A DNA stretch of 10,455 nt, from positions 1 to 10,455 of the forward strand of contig NZ_JAUSWN010000038.1 of the NCBI RefSeq assembly GCF_030815255.1, written 5' to 3'. The position numbers and the translations under genes are program-made. This document shows, piece after piece, positions 1 through 6,600 of this stretch. The notes beneath the pieces are model-generated. The model searched no databases. It saw only the letters and a program-made list of their open reading frames with translations, and was not told the origin of the DNA. Source of the DNA: Hathewaya limosa. Lineage in GTDB: Bacteria; Bacillota; Clostridia; Clostridiales; Clostridiaceae. Every line of letters starts with the position of its first letter. Positions within the stretch are counted from its first letter, which is position 1.

Positions 1-96
1 TAACACTCCTTTCCATACCGAACAGGCAAGTTAAGCTTTACAGCGCTGATGGTACTGCAGGGGCAGCCTTGTGGGAGAGTAAGACGTCGCCAGGTT
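1..96 (+). rRNA. rrf: 5S ribosomal RNA, 3' portion (5' end outside window)
   Basis: The stretch carries characteristic 5S landmarks: CCGAACAGG near 18-26, AAGTTAAGC near 28-36, GCGCTGATGGTACTGC near 43-58, and GTGGGAGAGTAAGACGTCGC near 71-90 ahead of the CCAGG end. Only about the last 95 bases are present, because the 5' arm of helix I lies upstream of the window. A tRNA and a terminator follow directly, so this is the end of a 16S-23S-5S operon on the + strand. The exact 3' end (about 94-97) is estimated by family resemblance. Confidence 0.95.
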
Positions 97-102
97 ATAT
101 AT

Positions 103-178
103 GCGGGAATAGCTCAGTTGATAGAGCGCCACCTTGCCAAGGTGGAGGTCGCGGGTTTGAGCCCCGTTTCCCGCTCCA
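103..178 (+). tRNA. tRNA-Gly (anticodon GCC), 3' CCA encoded
   Basis: A full cloverleaf can be drawn. The acceptor stem GCGGGAA (103-109) pairs with TTCCCGC (168-174), followed by discriminator T175 and CCA 176-178. The D stem is GCTC/GAGC (112-115/124-127). The anticodon stem CCACC/GGTGG (129-133/141-145) encloses TTGCCAA with anticodon GCC at 136-138, which reads GGC and GGU. The T stem is 151-155/163-167. An oddity: D-loop position 19 (base 121) is A instead of the near-universal G, and T-loop position 56 (base 158) is T instead of C, so the tertiary elbow pair becomes A19-U56, a compensated change. The gene lies 6-7 nt after the 5S and is probably cotranscribed with it. Confidence 0.97.
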
Positions 179-213
179 TAAAAGCATCGAAGAATTGATG
201 CTTTTATTTTTTT
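179..213 (+). terminator. Rho-independent terminator of the upstream rRNA/tRNA operon
   Basis: A perfect 10-bp stem, TAAAAGCATC (179-188) with GATGCTTTTA (197-206), has an 8-nt loop and is followed by seven T residues (207-213). It begins at the base after the tRNA CCA, so it ends the rrn-tRNA transcript. Confidence 0.93.
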
Positions 214-235
214 ACCTAAAAACAAAGTAAGTTTG

Positions 236-264
236 TTGAAGAATGTATATTTATGTGATATTAT
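236..264 (+). promoter_or_regulatory. Putative sigma-A promoter of the riboswitch/cbi-hem operon
   Basis: TTGAAG (236-241) is separated by exactly 17 bp from TATTAT (259-264). It matches the consensus at 4/6 and 5/6 positions. The predicted transcription start near 271 leaves about 35 nt before the riboswitch P1 stem. It is the best-spaced pair between the rrn terminator and the aptamer. This is pattern-based inference. Confidence 0.6.
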
Positions 265-306
265 TAAAAATACAAGAGAGTTAATTATAAAATTTAATAT
301 ACAAGT

Positions 307-471
307 AAATTTAGGTTCTGCAATAGATTAAAAGGGAAAATGGTTAAAAGCCACTACAGCCCCCGCTACTGTAATAGAGGATGAAACTCATAATAACCAC
401 TGTAGGTCATAAGATTTATGGGAAGGATGAGGAGTAAGATAATTCTAGAGTCAGGAGACCTACCTAAATTT
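307..471 (+). promoter_or_regulatory. Cobalamin (B12) riboswitch aptamer
   Basis: The class is recognised from conserved blocks in order: AAAAGGGAAAATGGTTAAAAG (split at 330-350), GCCACTACAG then CCCCCGCTACTGTAA (350-374), GGGAAGG (420-426), and the B12 box AGTCAGGAGACCTACC (449-464). The P1 stem is a perfect 10 bp, AAATTTAGGT (307-316) with ACCTAAATTT (462-471). The P5 hairpin TACAG/CTGTA (355-359/369-373) presents the C-rich loop CCCCCGCTA (360-368), the known kissing-loop partner of L13. By family knowledge it binds a cobalamin and represses downstream genes. Here it precedes a terminator and an operon for cobalt transport and precorrin synthesis, which fits feedback control. Which cobalamin form it prefers cannot be read from this sequence. 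Confidence 0.95.
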
Positions 472-528
472 TTAAGTGATCTTCGGAGGGAAGAGTGATA
501 CTTAATCGATACAACTTATAGTAGGTAG
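472..528 (+). promoter_or_regulatory. Riboswitch expression platform: P13-like hairpin and possible anti-P1 segment
   Basis: TTAAGT (472-477) pairs with ACTTAA (500-505), and inside it CTTC (481-484) pairs with GAAG (490-493), presenting the G-rich loop GGAGG (485-489). This purine-rich loop could kiss the C-rich L5 loop at 360-364, as L13 does in cobalamin riboswitches. Further on, TAGGTAG (522-528) is complementary to CTACCTA (460-466), which holds the end of the B12 box and part of the P1 3' strand, so it could compete with P1 when ligand is absent. The pairings are visible in the sequence; the switching role is inferred. Confidence 0.5.
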
Positions 529-592
529 AAATACATTATTATAAAAGTTATTAGATATAATTTTATTCATTTCTGAATATTTTACCAAGTAT

Positions 593-629
593 AAAATCCC
601 TAGTCCGAATAAGAGACTAGGGATTTTTT
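593..629 (+). terminator. Intrinsic terminator between the riboswitch and cbiQ (attenuator)
   Basis: A perfect 13-bp stem, AAAATCCCTAGTC (593-605) with GACTAGGGATTTT (615-627), has a 9-nt loop and is followed by T residues to 629. It lies after the B12 aptamer and 27 nt before the cbiQ start, so its natural role is to stop transcription when cobalamin is bound. A possible competing pairing is TTATA..GGTA (516-527) with TACC..TATAA (583-594), but it overlaps the terminator stem by only two bases, so the antiterminator is not clearly resolved. Confidence 0.93.
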
Positions 630-655
630 ATAAATTTTAAGAGGGAGTCCTTAAT

Positions 656-1336
656 ATGCTTTTAATTGACAAATATGCATATACTAACAGGTTAAAAGAC
701 CTTAATCCCATGACAAAATTTATTTTTTCTTTGAGTATTTTAATATTTAGCTTATCAAATAAAAATATTTTTGTTTTTGGAGGAATTTTAATTTTTTTAT
801 CTTTACTTACGATGTATGTAGTAAGGATTTCATTAAAAAAGTATTTAAAACTTTTAAGTATTCCATTTATTTTTTTAATGGTTAGTATAATTACTATGAT
901 TTTTTCAATTGGTACTACTAAAGATGTATTTCTATTTCATTTAAAATTAGGTTCTTATTATGTGGGAATTACAAAGTTAGGGATGGAACAGGGGATGTTA
1001 TTGTTTTGCAGAGCATTAAGTAGTTTAGCATCAACTTATTTTTTTGCACTTACAATTCCTATGAATCAACTAATTCAGGTTTTTAAAACTTTGAGATTAT
1101 CTAAAACTTTTATAGAAATAATGATTTTAATATATAGATTTATTTTTATATTTTTAGAAGAATCAAGGGAATTATATGTGGCACAAGATTTAAGATTTGG
1201 TTATAAAGGACTTAGAAATTCTTATAAATCAACAGCTTTGTTAATAAGAATATTATTTATTAGAGTAATGAGTAGATATGAGGAATTAAACATTTCTTTA
1301 GAGACTAAACTTTATAATGGAGAATTTTATATTTAA
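656..1336 (+). CDS. cbiQ: CbiQ, transmembrane (EcfT) subunit of an ECF transporter, probably cobalt
   Basis: The 226-residue hydrophobic protein has the CbiQ/EcfT shape. After the N-terminal MLLIDKYAYTNRLKDLNP, which resembles the family's start, there are membrane segments at about 20-36, 38-58, 67-86, 115-135, 151-168 and 193-205. EcfT proteins couple the ATPases to the substrate-binding component through cytoplasmic helices with Arg-containing motifs. The first is visible as AQDLRFG (176-182). The second, normally carrying an A-x-R-G-like motif, reads SLETKLYNG (214-222), with Lys where Arg is usual. GAGGGAG (641-647) gives an 8-nt spacing to ATG 656. It is the first gene after the B12 riboswitch and is followed by cbiO, which argues for cobalt rather than another ECF substrate. 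CbiM and CbiN are not in this window. The family is certain, the substrate inferred. Confidence 0.9.
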   Translation: MLLIDKYAYTNRLKDLNPMTKFIFSLSILIFSLSNKNIFVFGGILIFLSLLTMYVVRISLKKYLKLLSIPFIFLMVSIITMIFSIGTTKDVFLFHLKLGSYYVGITKLGMEQGMLLFCRALSSLASTYFFALTIPMNQLIQVFKTLRLSKTFIEIMILIYRFIFIFLEESRELYVAQDLRFGYKGLRNSYKSTALLIRILFIRVMSRYEELNISLETKLYNGEFYI

Positions 1337-1398
1337 TTTATAATGGACTTAAGCTAATTTTGATTAAAAAAATTTAATAAGTAATTGTAGGTGAGAAG

Positions 1399-2229
1399 AT
1401 GCTTAAATTAGAAAATGTAGGCTATGTTTATGAGGATAATACAGTTGCTCTTAAAAATGTAAATATGGATCTAAGTAAAGGGAATGTTATAGGATTAATA
1501 GGATCCAATGGGGCAGGAAAATCCACTTTATTTCTAAATATGGTTGGGATTTTAAGACCTAAGGAAGGAAAAGTTTTATTTAACAATGAAAAGATAAAAT
1601 ATAAAAAAGATTATTTATATAAGTTTAGAAGTAAAGTTGGAGTAGTTTTTCAAGATCCAGATAAACAAATATTTTATTCATCTGTATATGATGATGTTGC
1701 CTTTGCACTGAGAAATTTAGGTGTAAAAGAAGAACAGGTTAAGATCAAGGTAGAAAAGGCTCTAAAGGAATCAGGAGCATGGGAATTTAAAGATAAACCT
1801 GTTCATTTTTTAAGTCATGGGCAAAAAAAAAGGGTTGCTATGGCTGGCGTTTTGGCTATGGATTGTGAAATAATATTATTTGATGAACCTACGGCAGGAT
1901 TGGATCCCAATATGACTAATTCAGTAAGGGAGATGATTTTATCTCTAGCTGCATTAGGTAAGAAGATAATTATTTCAAGTCATAATATGGACCTTATTTA
2001 TGAAATTTGTGATTATATTTATGTTTTAAATAAGGGGCAGGTTATAGGTGAAGGTGATGTTGTAAAGGTATTTACACAAGAACAACTTTTACAAAAAGCT
2101 AATTTAGATGAGCCATGGCTTTTAAAGGTACATAAAAATATGAATCTACCACTTTTTAAAAAAGAAGAAGATTTATATGAGTATTGGAGGAAGAATTATG
2201 AGAATTGCTGTAATAGGAGTGAATCATAA
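1399..2229 (+). CDS. cbiO: CbiO, ATP-binding subunit of an ECF transporter, probably cobalt
   Basis: This 276-residue ABC ATPase is of normal ECF length. Visible motifs are Walker A GSNGAGKST (35-43), Q-loop Gln85 in VVFQDPDKQIF, the signature LSHGQKKR (138-145, the LSHGQ variant common in CbiO/EcfA), Walker B plus catalytic Glu in IILFDEPTAGLDP (158-170), and the H-loop His195 in ISSHNMD. It would hydrolyse ATP on the cytoplasmic face to drive uptake through CbiQ. AGGTGAG (1388-1394) precedes ATG 1399. Only one ATPase gene is present, so the transporter probably uses a CbiO homodimer. The last 32 bases overlap the hemA start, so the C-terminus ending NCCNRSES is encoded over the hemA ribosome entry region, a sign of tight translational linkage. 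Nickel (NikO) is an alternative substrate, disfavoured by the riboswitch and neighbours. Confidence 0.92.
   Translation: MLKLENVGYVYEDNTVALKNVNMDLSKGNVIGLIGSNGAGKSTLFLNMVGILRPKEGKVLFNNEKIKYKKDYLYKFRSKVGVVFQDPDKQIFYSSVYDDVAFALRNLGVKEEQVKIKVEKALKESGAWEFKDKPVHFLSHGQKKRVAMAGVLAMDCEIILFDEPTAGLDPNMTNSVREMILSLAALGKKIIISSHNMDLIYEICDYIYVLNKGQVIGEGDVVKVFTQEQLLQKANLDEPWLLKVHKNMNLPLFKKEEDLYEYWRKNYENCCNRSES
2186..2190 (+). promoter_or_regulatory. Ribosome binding site that sets the hemA start
   Basis: GGAGG at 2186-2190 is 7 nt upstream of ATG 2198. An in-frame ATG at 2177 lies upstream of this site and has no comparable site of its own. Starting at 2198 also gives the conserved N-terminus MRIAVIGVNH. 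The site lies inside the cbiO coding region. Confidence 0.85.
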
Positions 2230-3439
2230 TGATGCTTCTGTTGAAATAAGAGAAAAGGTTGCTTTCTGTGAAACTAAAAAAATTGAAACAGTAAATACTT
2301 TATTAGATTTAGGAATAAGTGAAACAATTATTTTATCTACTTGTAATAGAAGTGAAATATATATTGTATCTAAGGATTTAGATAAACATATCGAAGAAAC
2401 AAAAAATTTCTATAAGGAGTTTTTTCAAGTAGAAGATATAGAAAATTATTTATTTGTAAAAAAAGATCATGAAGCTATTTTGCATATATATAATGTTGCT
2501 GCAGGATTAGATTCTATAGTAATTGGGGAAGATCAAATTTTAGGTCAGGTTAAGGAAGCTCTTCAATCTGCAATGGAGGTTGGCTGTAGTAAAAAAATAT
2601 TAAACAAATTGTTTAGAGAAGCAGTTACTGCGGCTAAACAAATAAAATCAACTTTAGGAATTTCTGAAATTCCTTTATCAACAAGTTATATTGCTATAAA
2701 AAATTTGAAAGAAGAGTTAGGTACTTTAAAAAATAAAAACATTTTAGTTATTGGGGCTGGCAAGATAAGTTCACTTGCTTTAAAGTATTTTGAGGAAGAA
2801 GAAGTTGGCACAGTGTATATGACTAATAGAACTATGCATAAAATAGAGGATATTTGTACAGAGTGTAAGAAACTTCACATAGAAGCTATAGATTTTAAAG
2901 AAAGATATAAAATAATTAAAAATGTTGATGTGGTTTTTACGGCAACTGGTGCTACACATCTTATTCTAAAAAAAGATATGATGCCTGAAATAGATCATGA
3001 ATTGCATATTATTGACTTAGCAGTCCCAAGGGATGTTGAAATAAGTATAAAAGAAAATAAATTAATTAAAGTATATGACATAGATGATCTAAAAAAACTT
3101 TCAGATGAAAATTTAAAGAAAAGAGAGATTCTATCTGAAAATGCATCAGGAATAATAGAAAATAGTATAAAAGATTTTTATGAATGGATGAAAGGTATTA
3201 AGTTTGATCCAGTAATAAAATCATTAAATGAACGTTGTAGGGAAATAGAAGAAGATACCTTTGATTATATAAATAGAAAACTAGAATTAGATTGTAGAGA
3301 AAAAAAGATAATAGAAAAAATGATAAAATCTTCTTTAAAAAGACTAATAAGAGAACCTATTAATAATTTAAAAGACTTAAATAAAGAAGAGAACGTGGAA
3401 CAATATATAGAAATGATGAATAAGTTATTTAATTTTTAA
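2198..3439 (+). CDS. hemA: Glutamyl-tRNA reductase
   Basis: It reduces Glu-tRNA(Glu) to glutamate-1-semialdehyde with NADPH, the first step of the C5 route to tetrapyrroles in the cytoplasm. From ATG 2198 the protein is 413 residues, typical for the family. It shows the N-terminal catalytic domain with GVNHNDASVEIREK (7-20), the thioester-forming cysteine in LSTCNRSE (Cys49), the family stretch GLDSIVIGEDQILGQ (103-117), the NADPH-binding VIGAGKISS (184-192), IDLAVPRDVE in the dinucleotide domain, and a helical C-terminal dimerisation region. I prefer 2198 to the in-frame ATG at 2177 because of the GGAGG placement and the family N-terminus. It overlaps cbiO by 32 nt. Its partner hemL is the last gene of the same run, so both steps to 5-aminolevulinate are under the same apparent riboswitch control. 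Confidence 0.96.
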   Translation: MRIAVIGVNHNDASVEIREKVAFCETKKIETVNTLLDLGISETIILSTCNRSEIYIVSKDLDKHIEETKNFYKEFFQVEDIENYLFVKKDHEAILHIYNVAAGLDSIVIGEDQILGQVKEALQSAMEVGCSKKILNKLFREAVTAAKQIKSTLGISEIPLSTSYIAIKNLKEELGTLKNKNILVIGAGKISSLALKYFEEEEVGTVYMTNRTMHKIEDICTECKKLHIEAIDFKERYKIIKNVDVVFTATGATHLILKKDMMPEIDHELHIIDLAVPRDVEISIKENKLIKVYDIDDLKKLSDENLKKREILSENASGIIENSIKDFYEWMKGIKFDPVIKSLNERCREIEEDTFDYINRKLELDCREKKIIEKMIKSSLKRLIREPINNLKDLNKEENVEQYIEMMNKLFNF

Positions 3440-3473
3440 TATAAAAATATTTTAAGATGAAATATTAAACTTT

Positions 3474-3479
3474 GGGAAG
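3474..3479 (+). promoter_or_regulatory. Ribosome binding site supporting a TTG start for the sirC-like gene
   Basis: GGGAAG (3474-3479) lies 8 nt before TTG 3488. The first in-frame GTG (3479) overlaps this purine run and so has no usable spacing. The TTG start also gives the N-terminus MYYPLMIEL, like other precorrin-2 dehydrogenases. Confidence 0.65.
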
Positions 3480-3487
3480 TGTTATAT

Positions 3488-4102
3488 TTGTATTATCCAT
3501 TAATGATAGAACTTAGTAATAGACAGGTTTGTATTATAGGCGGTGGAAAAGTTGCTTTTAGAAAGGTAAAAAAGTTTTTAGAATACCAAGCAAAGGTAAG
3601 GGTAATAAGTACAGAGTTTATAGAAGAATTTTATAATCTTGAAAAGAGGTTTAAAGGAAAAATTATTTTAATTAAAGAAAATTTTTGTGAAGAATTGATT
3701 AAAGATGAATTTATTGTAGTAGGTGCGACTAATAATAAAGAAGTAAACAGAAGTATTGGAGAGTATTGTAAAGAAAAGCATTTACTTTGTAATATAGTGG
3801 ATAGTAAAGAGTTATCTAGTTTTATAGTTCCTTCTACTATAAAACGAGGGGAACTAATAATGTCTGTTTCTACATTAGGAAATAGTCCTTCATTTTGTTC
3901 TAAAATAAGAAAAGAATTAGAAGAAAGATATACTAAAGAATTAGAAGAGTTAGTGTATTTATTAGGAGATGCAAGAAAATTGGTACTAAAAAATGTAGAA
4001 GATGAGAAAGAGAAGAAACATATATTAAATTCTATGGCAGATATGGATATTACTGAGTTAAAACAATACATTTCTAAATTAACTAATAAAGAAAAAAAAT
4101 AG
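3488..4102 (+). CDS. Precorrin-2 dehydrogenase (SirC/CysG N-terminal family)
   Basis: It oxidises precorrin-2 to sirohydrochlorin with NAD+, feeding siroheme and the anaerobic cobalamin route. Counting from TTG 3488 it has 204 residues. The Rossmann fold is marked by VCIIGGGKVAFRK (14-26). An aspartate in NIVDSKELSSFIVPS (Asp105) corresponds to the conserved acidic residue of CysG/Met8p/SirC. STLGNSPSFCSKIRKEL is the family's S-x-x-G-x-S-P..IR motif, and the C-terminus is helical and lysine-rich. The protein may also have ferro- or cobaltochelatase activity, as Met8p does, which sequence alone does not settle. A GTG at 3479 would add three residues but is poorly placed for translation. It sits between hemA and hemC, 48 nt after hemA, matching the clostridial hem cluster order as I recall it from C. 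josui. The family is confident; the gene name varies (sirC, cysG N-domain, ylnF-like), so no symbol is given. Confidence 0.88.
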   Translation: MYYPLMIELSNRQVCIIGGGKVAFRKVKKFLEYQAKVRVISTEFIEEFYNLEKRFKGKIILIKENFCEELIKDEFIVVGATNNKEVNRSIGEYCKEKHLLCNIVDSKELSSFIVPSTIKRGELIMSVSTLGNSPSFCSKIRKELEERYTKELEELVYLLGDARKLVLKNVEDEKEKKHILNSMADMDITELKQYISKLTNKEKK

Positions 4103-4161
4103 ATGATTTATAGTATATATGTATAATTATTTAATAATCTGAAAGGGTAAAGGGTGACATT

Positions 4162-5064
4162 ATGAAAATAGTTGTTGGTTCTAGAGGAAGTAAACTTGCC
4201 TTAACACAAACAAATTGGGTAATTGATCAGCTTAAAAAGGGTAATCCAGAAGTTGAATTTGAAGTAAAAATTATAAAAACTAAGGGTGATAGAATACAAC
4301 ATATAGCATTAGATAAAATTGGTGACAAAGGATTGTTTGTAAAAGAAATAGAGGAACAATTATTAAATGGTGATATAGATATGGCAGTTCATAGTATGAA
4401 AGATATGCCATCTGTACTTCCAGAGGGATTAAAATTTTCTTACATTCCTAAAAGAGAAGATATAAGGGATGTTATAGTTTTAAAAGAAGGTTATAATTCT
4501 TTAGAGGATTTACCTAAAGGTGCTGTAATAGGGTCAGGTAGTAAAAGAAGAAAGTATCAACTTTTACAATATAGAAAAGATTTAAATATAGTTCCTATTA
4601 GAGGAAATGTAGATACGAGAATTAAGAAGATAGAAACTGAAAATCTTGATGGTGTTATTTTAGCAGCCGCTGGACTAAATAGGTTAGGACTTACAGAAAC
4701 TTTAAAATATAAAGTCTGTTCTATTTCTACAGATATTTTATTACCTGCTCCTGCACAAGGTGCATTGGCTTTAGAAATAAGGGAAGATAGAAACGATATA
4801 CATGAGGTTATAAAATCACTATCTCATAAGGAAACAGAGATAGCTGTAGAAGGGGAAAGAGCATTTTTAGATGGTATAAATGGTAGTTGTCATATTCCAG
4901 TGGGCGCTAAGGGAATAATAGAAGGTAATAAGTTTATCTTAATTGGATTACTTGGTAGTGAAGATGGAGATAAAATTATAAGAAAAACTATTGAAGGTAC
5001 AATAGATAAAGCGAAAGAATTAGGATATGAACTTGCAAAATTAATTCTAAAGGAGATTAACTAA
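4162..5064 (+). CDS. hemC: Porphobilinogen deaminase (hydroxymethylbilane synthase)
   Basis: It polymerises four porphobilinogens into linear hydroxymethylbilane in the cytoplasm. The 300-residue length is standard. The N-terminus MKIVVGSRGSKLALTQT is the family hallmark. The catalytic aspartate lies in AVHSMKDMP (Asp81). IRGNVDTRIKKI is the Arg-rich cofactor/substrate site, LPAPAQGALALEIR is conserved in domain 2, and the dipyrromethane cofactor attaches to Cys243 in NGSCHIPVG. All key residues seen are intact. AGGGTGA (4151-4157) precedes ATG 4162. The 59-nt gap after the sirC-like gene contains TATAAT at 4122-4127 but no good -35, so a separate promoter is not supported. The stop is one base before the next start, indicating translational coupling to the cobA/hemD fusion. 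Confidence 0.97.
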   Translation: MKIVVGSRGSKLALTQTNWVIDQLKKGNPEVEFEVKIIKTKGDRIQHIALDKIGDKGLFVKEIEEQLLNGDIDMAVHSMKDMPSVLPEGLKFSYIPKREDIRDVIVLKEGYNSLEDLPKGAVIGSGSKRRKYQLLQYRKDLNIVPIRGNVDTRIKKIETENLDGVILAAAGLNRLGLTETLKYKVCSISTDILLPAPAQGALALEIREDRNDIHEVIKSLSHKETEIAVEGERAFLDGINGSCHIPVGAKGIIEGNKFILIGLLGSEDGDKIIRKTIEGTIDKAKELGYELAKLILKEIN

Positions 5065-5065
5065 G

Positions 5066-6562
5066 ATGAAGGGTAAGGTATTTTTGGTAGGAGCAGGTCC
5101 AGGAGATTATAAATTATTAACTTTAAAAGCACTTGAATGTGTAAAAGAGGCTGATGTTATAGTATATGATAGACTTGCGAATGATATAATTTTAAAGGAT
5201 GCTAAACCAGAGTGCGAATTTATTTATGTAGGTAAAAAATCAAAATATCATACAAAAACTCAAGATGAAATAAATGAAATAATTGCACAAAAAGCTTTAC
5301 AAGGTAAAATTGTAACAAGACTTAAGGGTGGAGATCCTTATGTATTTGGTAGGGGTGGAGAAGAAGGAGAATTTTTACTTGAAAAAGGTGTAGATTTTGA
5401 AGTTGTTCCTGGAATTACATCAGCTATAGGTGGACTGTGTTATGCGGGAATTCCGATAACACACAGAGATTTTGCATCTTCATTTCATGTAATTACAGGT
5501 CATTTAAAAGAAGAAGAAAGAGAATTAAATTGGAATGTACTAGCGAAATTAGATGGAACACTTGTATTTTTAATGGGTGTTGCAAATCTTAAAAAAATTA
5601 CTGAAAATTTAATTAAAGAAGGTAAAGATTCTAAAACACCAGCAGCTCTTGTAAATTGGGGAGCTAGGCCATATCAAAGAGTTGTTACAGGAACATTAGA
5701 AAATATATATGATGTAGCTATGGAAGCTAATATTGGATCTCCAAGTTTAATTGTTGTAGGTGGAGTAGTTGGATTAAGAGATAAGCTTAATTTCTATGAA
5801 CAAAAACCATTATTCAGTAAAAATGTGGTTATAACAAGAGCTAGAGCACAAAGTAGTAAGTTAGTAGAGAAAGTAAATGATTTAGGTGGAAATCCTATAG
5901 AGGTACCATCAATTAAAATAAATGAAATAACTCCTAATGAAGAATTAGAAAAAGCTATTATAAATATTAATGAATATAATTATTTAGTATTTACTAGTGA
6001 AAATGCGGTAGAAATATTCTTTAAAAAATTGGGAGAATTAAATAAAGATGTTAGAGTATTAGCTAATTGTAAAATAGCTGTTATTGGTAATGCTACAGCA
6101 AATTTATTAAAGAAAAAGGGAGTTATAGCAGATCTAGTACCTGAAAAGTTTGTAGCAGAAAGCCTTTTAGAGTTACTAAAGGAACATATAAAAGAAACTG
6201 ATAAAATTTTAATTCCAAGAGCTAAAGAGGCTAGAAAAGTTTTAGTAGATGGCTTGAAAGAACTATGTTTAGTTAATGAAATAAAAATTTATGAAACAGT
6301 TAAAGAAAATAGTCAAAGAGAGAGTATAATAGAATTGTTAGAAAAAGATCCAAAAGCTCTTATTACTTTTACTAGTTCATCTACAGTAAAGAATTTTATA
6401 GAGATACTAGGAGAAGAAAATTTAAATCTTTTAAACGATGTAAGGTTAGTCTCTATAGGACCAGTTACTTCTAAGACTATAGAAAGTTTTGGACTAAAAG
6501 TGTACAAGGAAGCAAGAGAATATACTATAGATGGTGTAGTTAAGGAACTAATAGAAGCATAA
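5066..6562 (+). CDS. cobA-hemD: Fused uroporphyrinogen-III C-methyltransferase (CobA) / uroporphyrinogen-III synthase (HemD)
   Basis: A 498-residue bifunctional protein. Residues 1 to about 245 are the SAM-dependent methyltransferase, with VGAGPGD (8-14), RLKGGDPYVFGRGGEE (85-100), PGITSA (115-120), GIPITHR (128-134) and a closing VVGGVVGLRDKL. It methylates uroporphyrinogen III at C2 and C7 to give precorrin-2. Residues from about 253 to the end are HemD, with VVITRARAQSSKL, YLVFTSENAVEIFF, LITFTSSSTVKNF and SIGPVTSKTIESFG, which invert ring D while closing hydroxymethylbilane. Both halves are full length, so this is a true fusion and not a frameshift. The fusion hands HemD's product directly to the first corrin/siroheme-branch enzyme. 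Its RBS AAGGAG (5050-5055) lies inside hemC, only 1 nt separates the genes, and coupling is likely. Such fusions are known in clostridia. Confidence 0.96.
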   Translation: MKGKVFLVGAGPGDYKLLTLKALECVKEADVIVYDRLANDIILKDAKPECEFIYVGKKSKYHTKTQDEINEIIAQKALQGKIVTRLKGGDPYVFGRGGEEGEFLLEKGVDFEVVPGITSAIGGLCYAGIPITHRDFASSFHVITGHLKEEERELNWNVLAKLDGTLVFLMGVANLKKITENLIKEGKDSKTPAALVNWGARPYQRVVTGTLENIYDVAMEANIGSPSLIVVGGVVGLRDKLNFYEQKPLFSKNVVITRARAQSSKLVEKVNDLGGNPIEVPSIKINEITPNEELEKAIININEYNYLVFTSENAVEIFFKKLGELNKDVRVLANCKIAVIGNATANLLKKKGVIADLVPEKFVAESLLELLKEHIKETDKILIPRAKEARKVLVDGLKELCLVNEIKIYETVKENSQRESIIELLEKDPKALITFTSSSTVKNFIEILGEENLNLLNDVRLVSIGPVTSKTIESFGLKVYKEAREYTIDGVVKELIEA

Positions 6563-6600
6563 AAGCTGATAAATTAATTTGTATTTGTGGAGGGGTAAAA

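Noticed and set aside
31..225. 64-residue minus-strand reading frame containing GAGNGAQTRDLHLGKVALYQLSYS
   Set aside because: It runs antisense through the 5S rRNA and tRNA-Gly. Such peptides are a well-known annotation artefact of translating tRNA/rRNA complements.
2177..2197. Upstream ATG giving a 7-residue longer HemA (MSIGGRI...)
   Set aside because: The GGAGG at 2186-2190 lies downstream of this ATG and serves ATG 2198, which also gives the conserved family N-terminus.
3631..4071. 146-residue minus-strand frame
   Set aside because: It is a shadow inside the sirC-like gene, with Ser/Phe/Asn-rich composition as expected from the complement of AT-rich coding DNA, and no ribosome site.
4099..4127. 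TATAAT at 4122-4127 as an internal promoter before hemC
   Set aside because: The bases 17 bp upstream (ATAGAT) do not resemble a -35, and no extended -10 TGn is present. AT-rich gaps produce such hexamers by chance.
6313..6507. 64-residue minus-strand frame
   Set aside because: It is antisense to the HemD half of the fusion, with no family motif or ribosome site.
5066..6562. Possibility that the cobA-hemD fusion is two genes joined by a sequencing error
   Set aside because: The frame is open across the junction near residues 245-253 with consistent coding character and full-length domains on both sides, and such fusions are known in clostridia.
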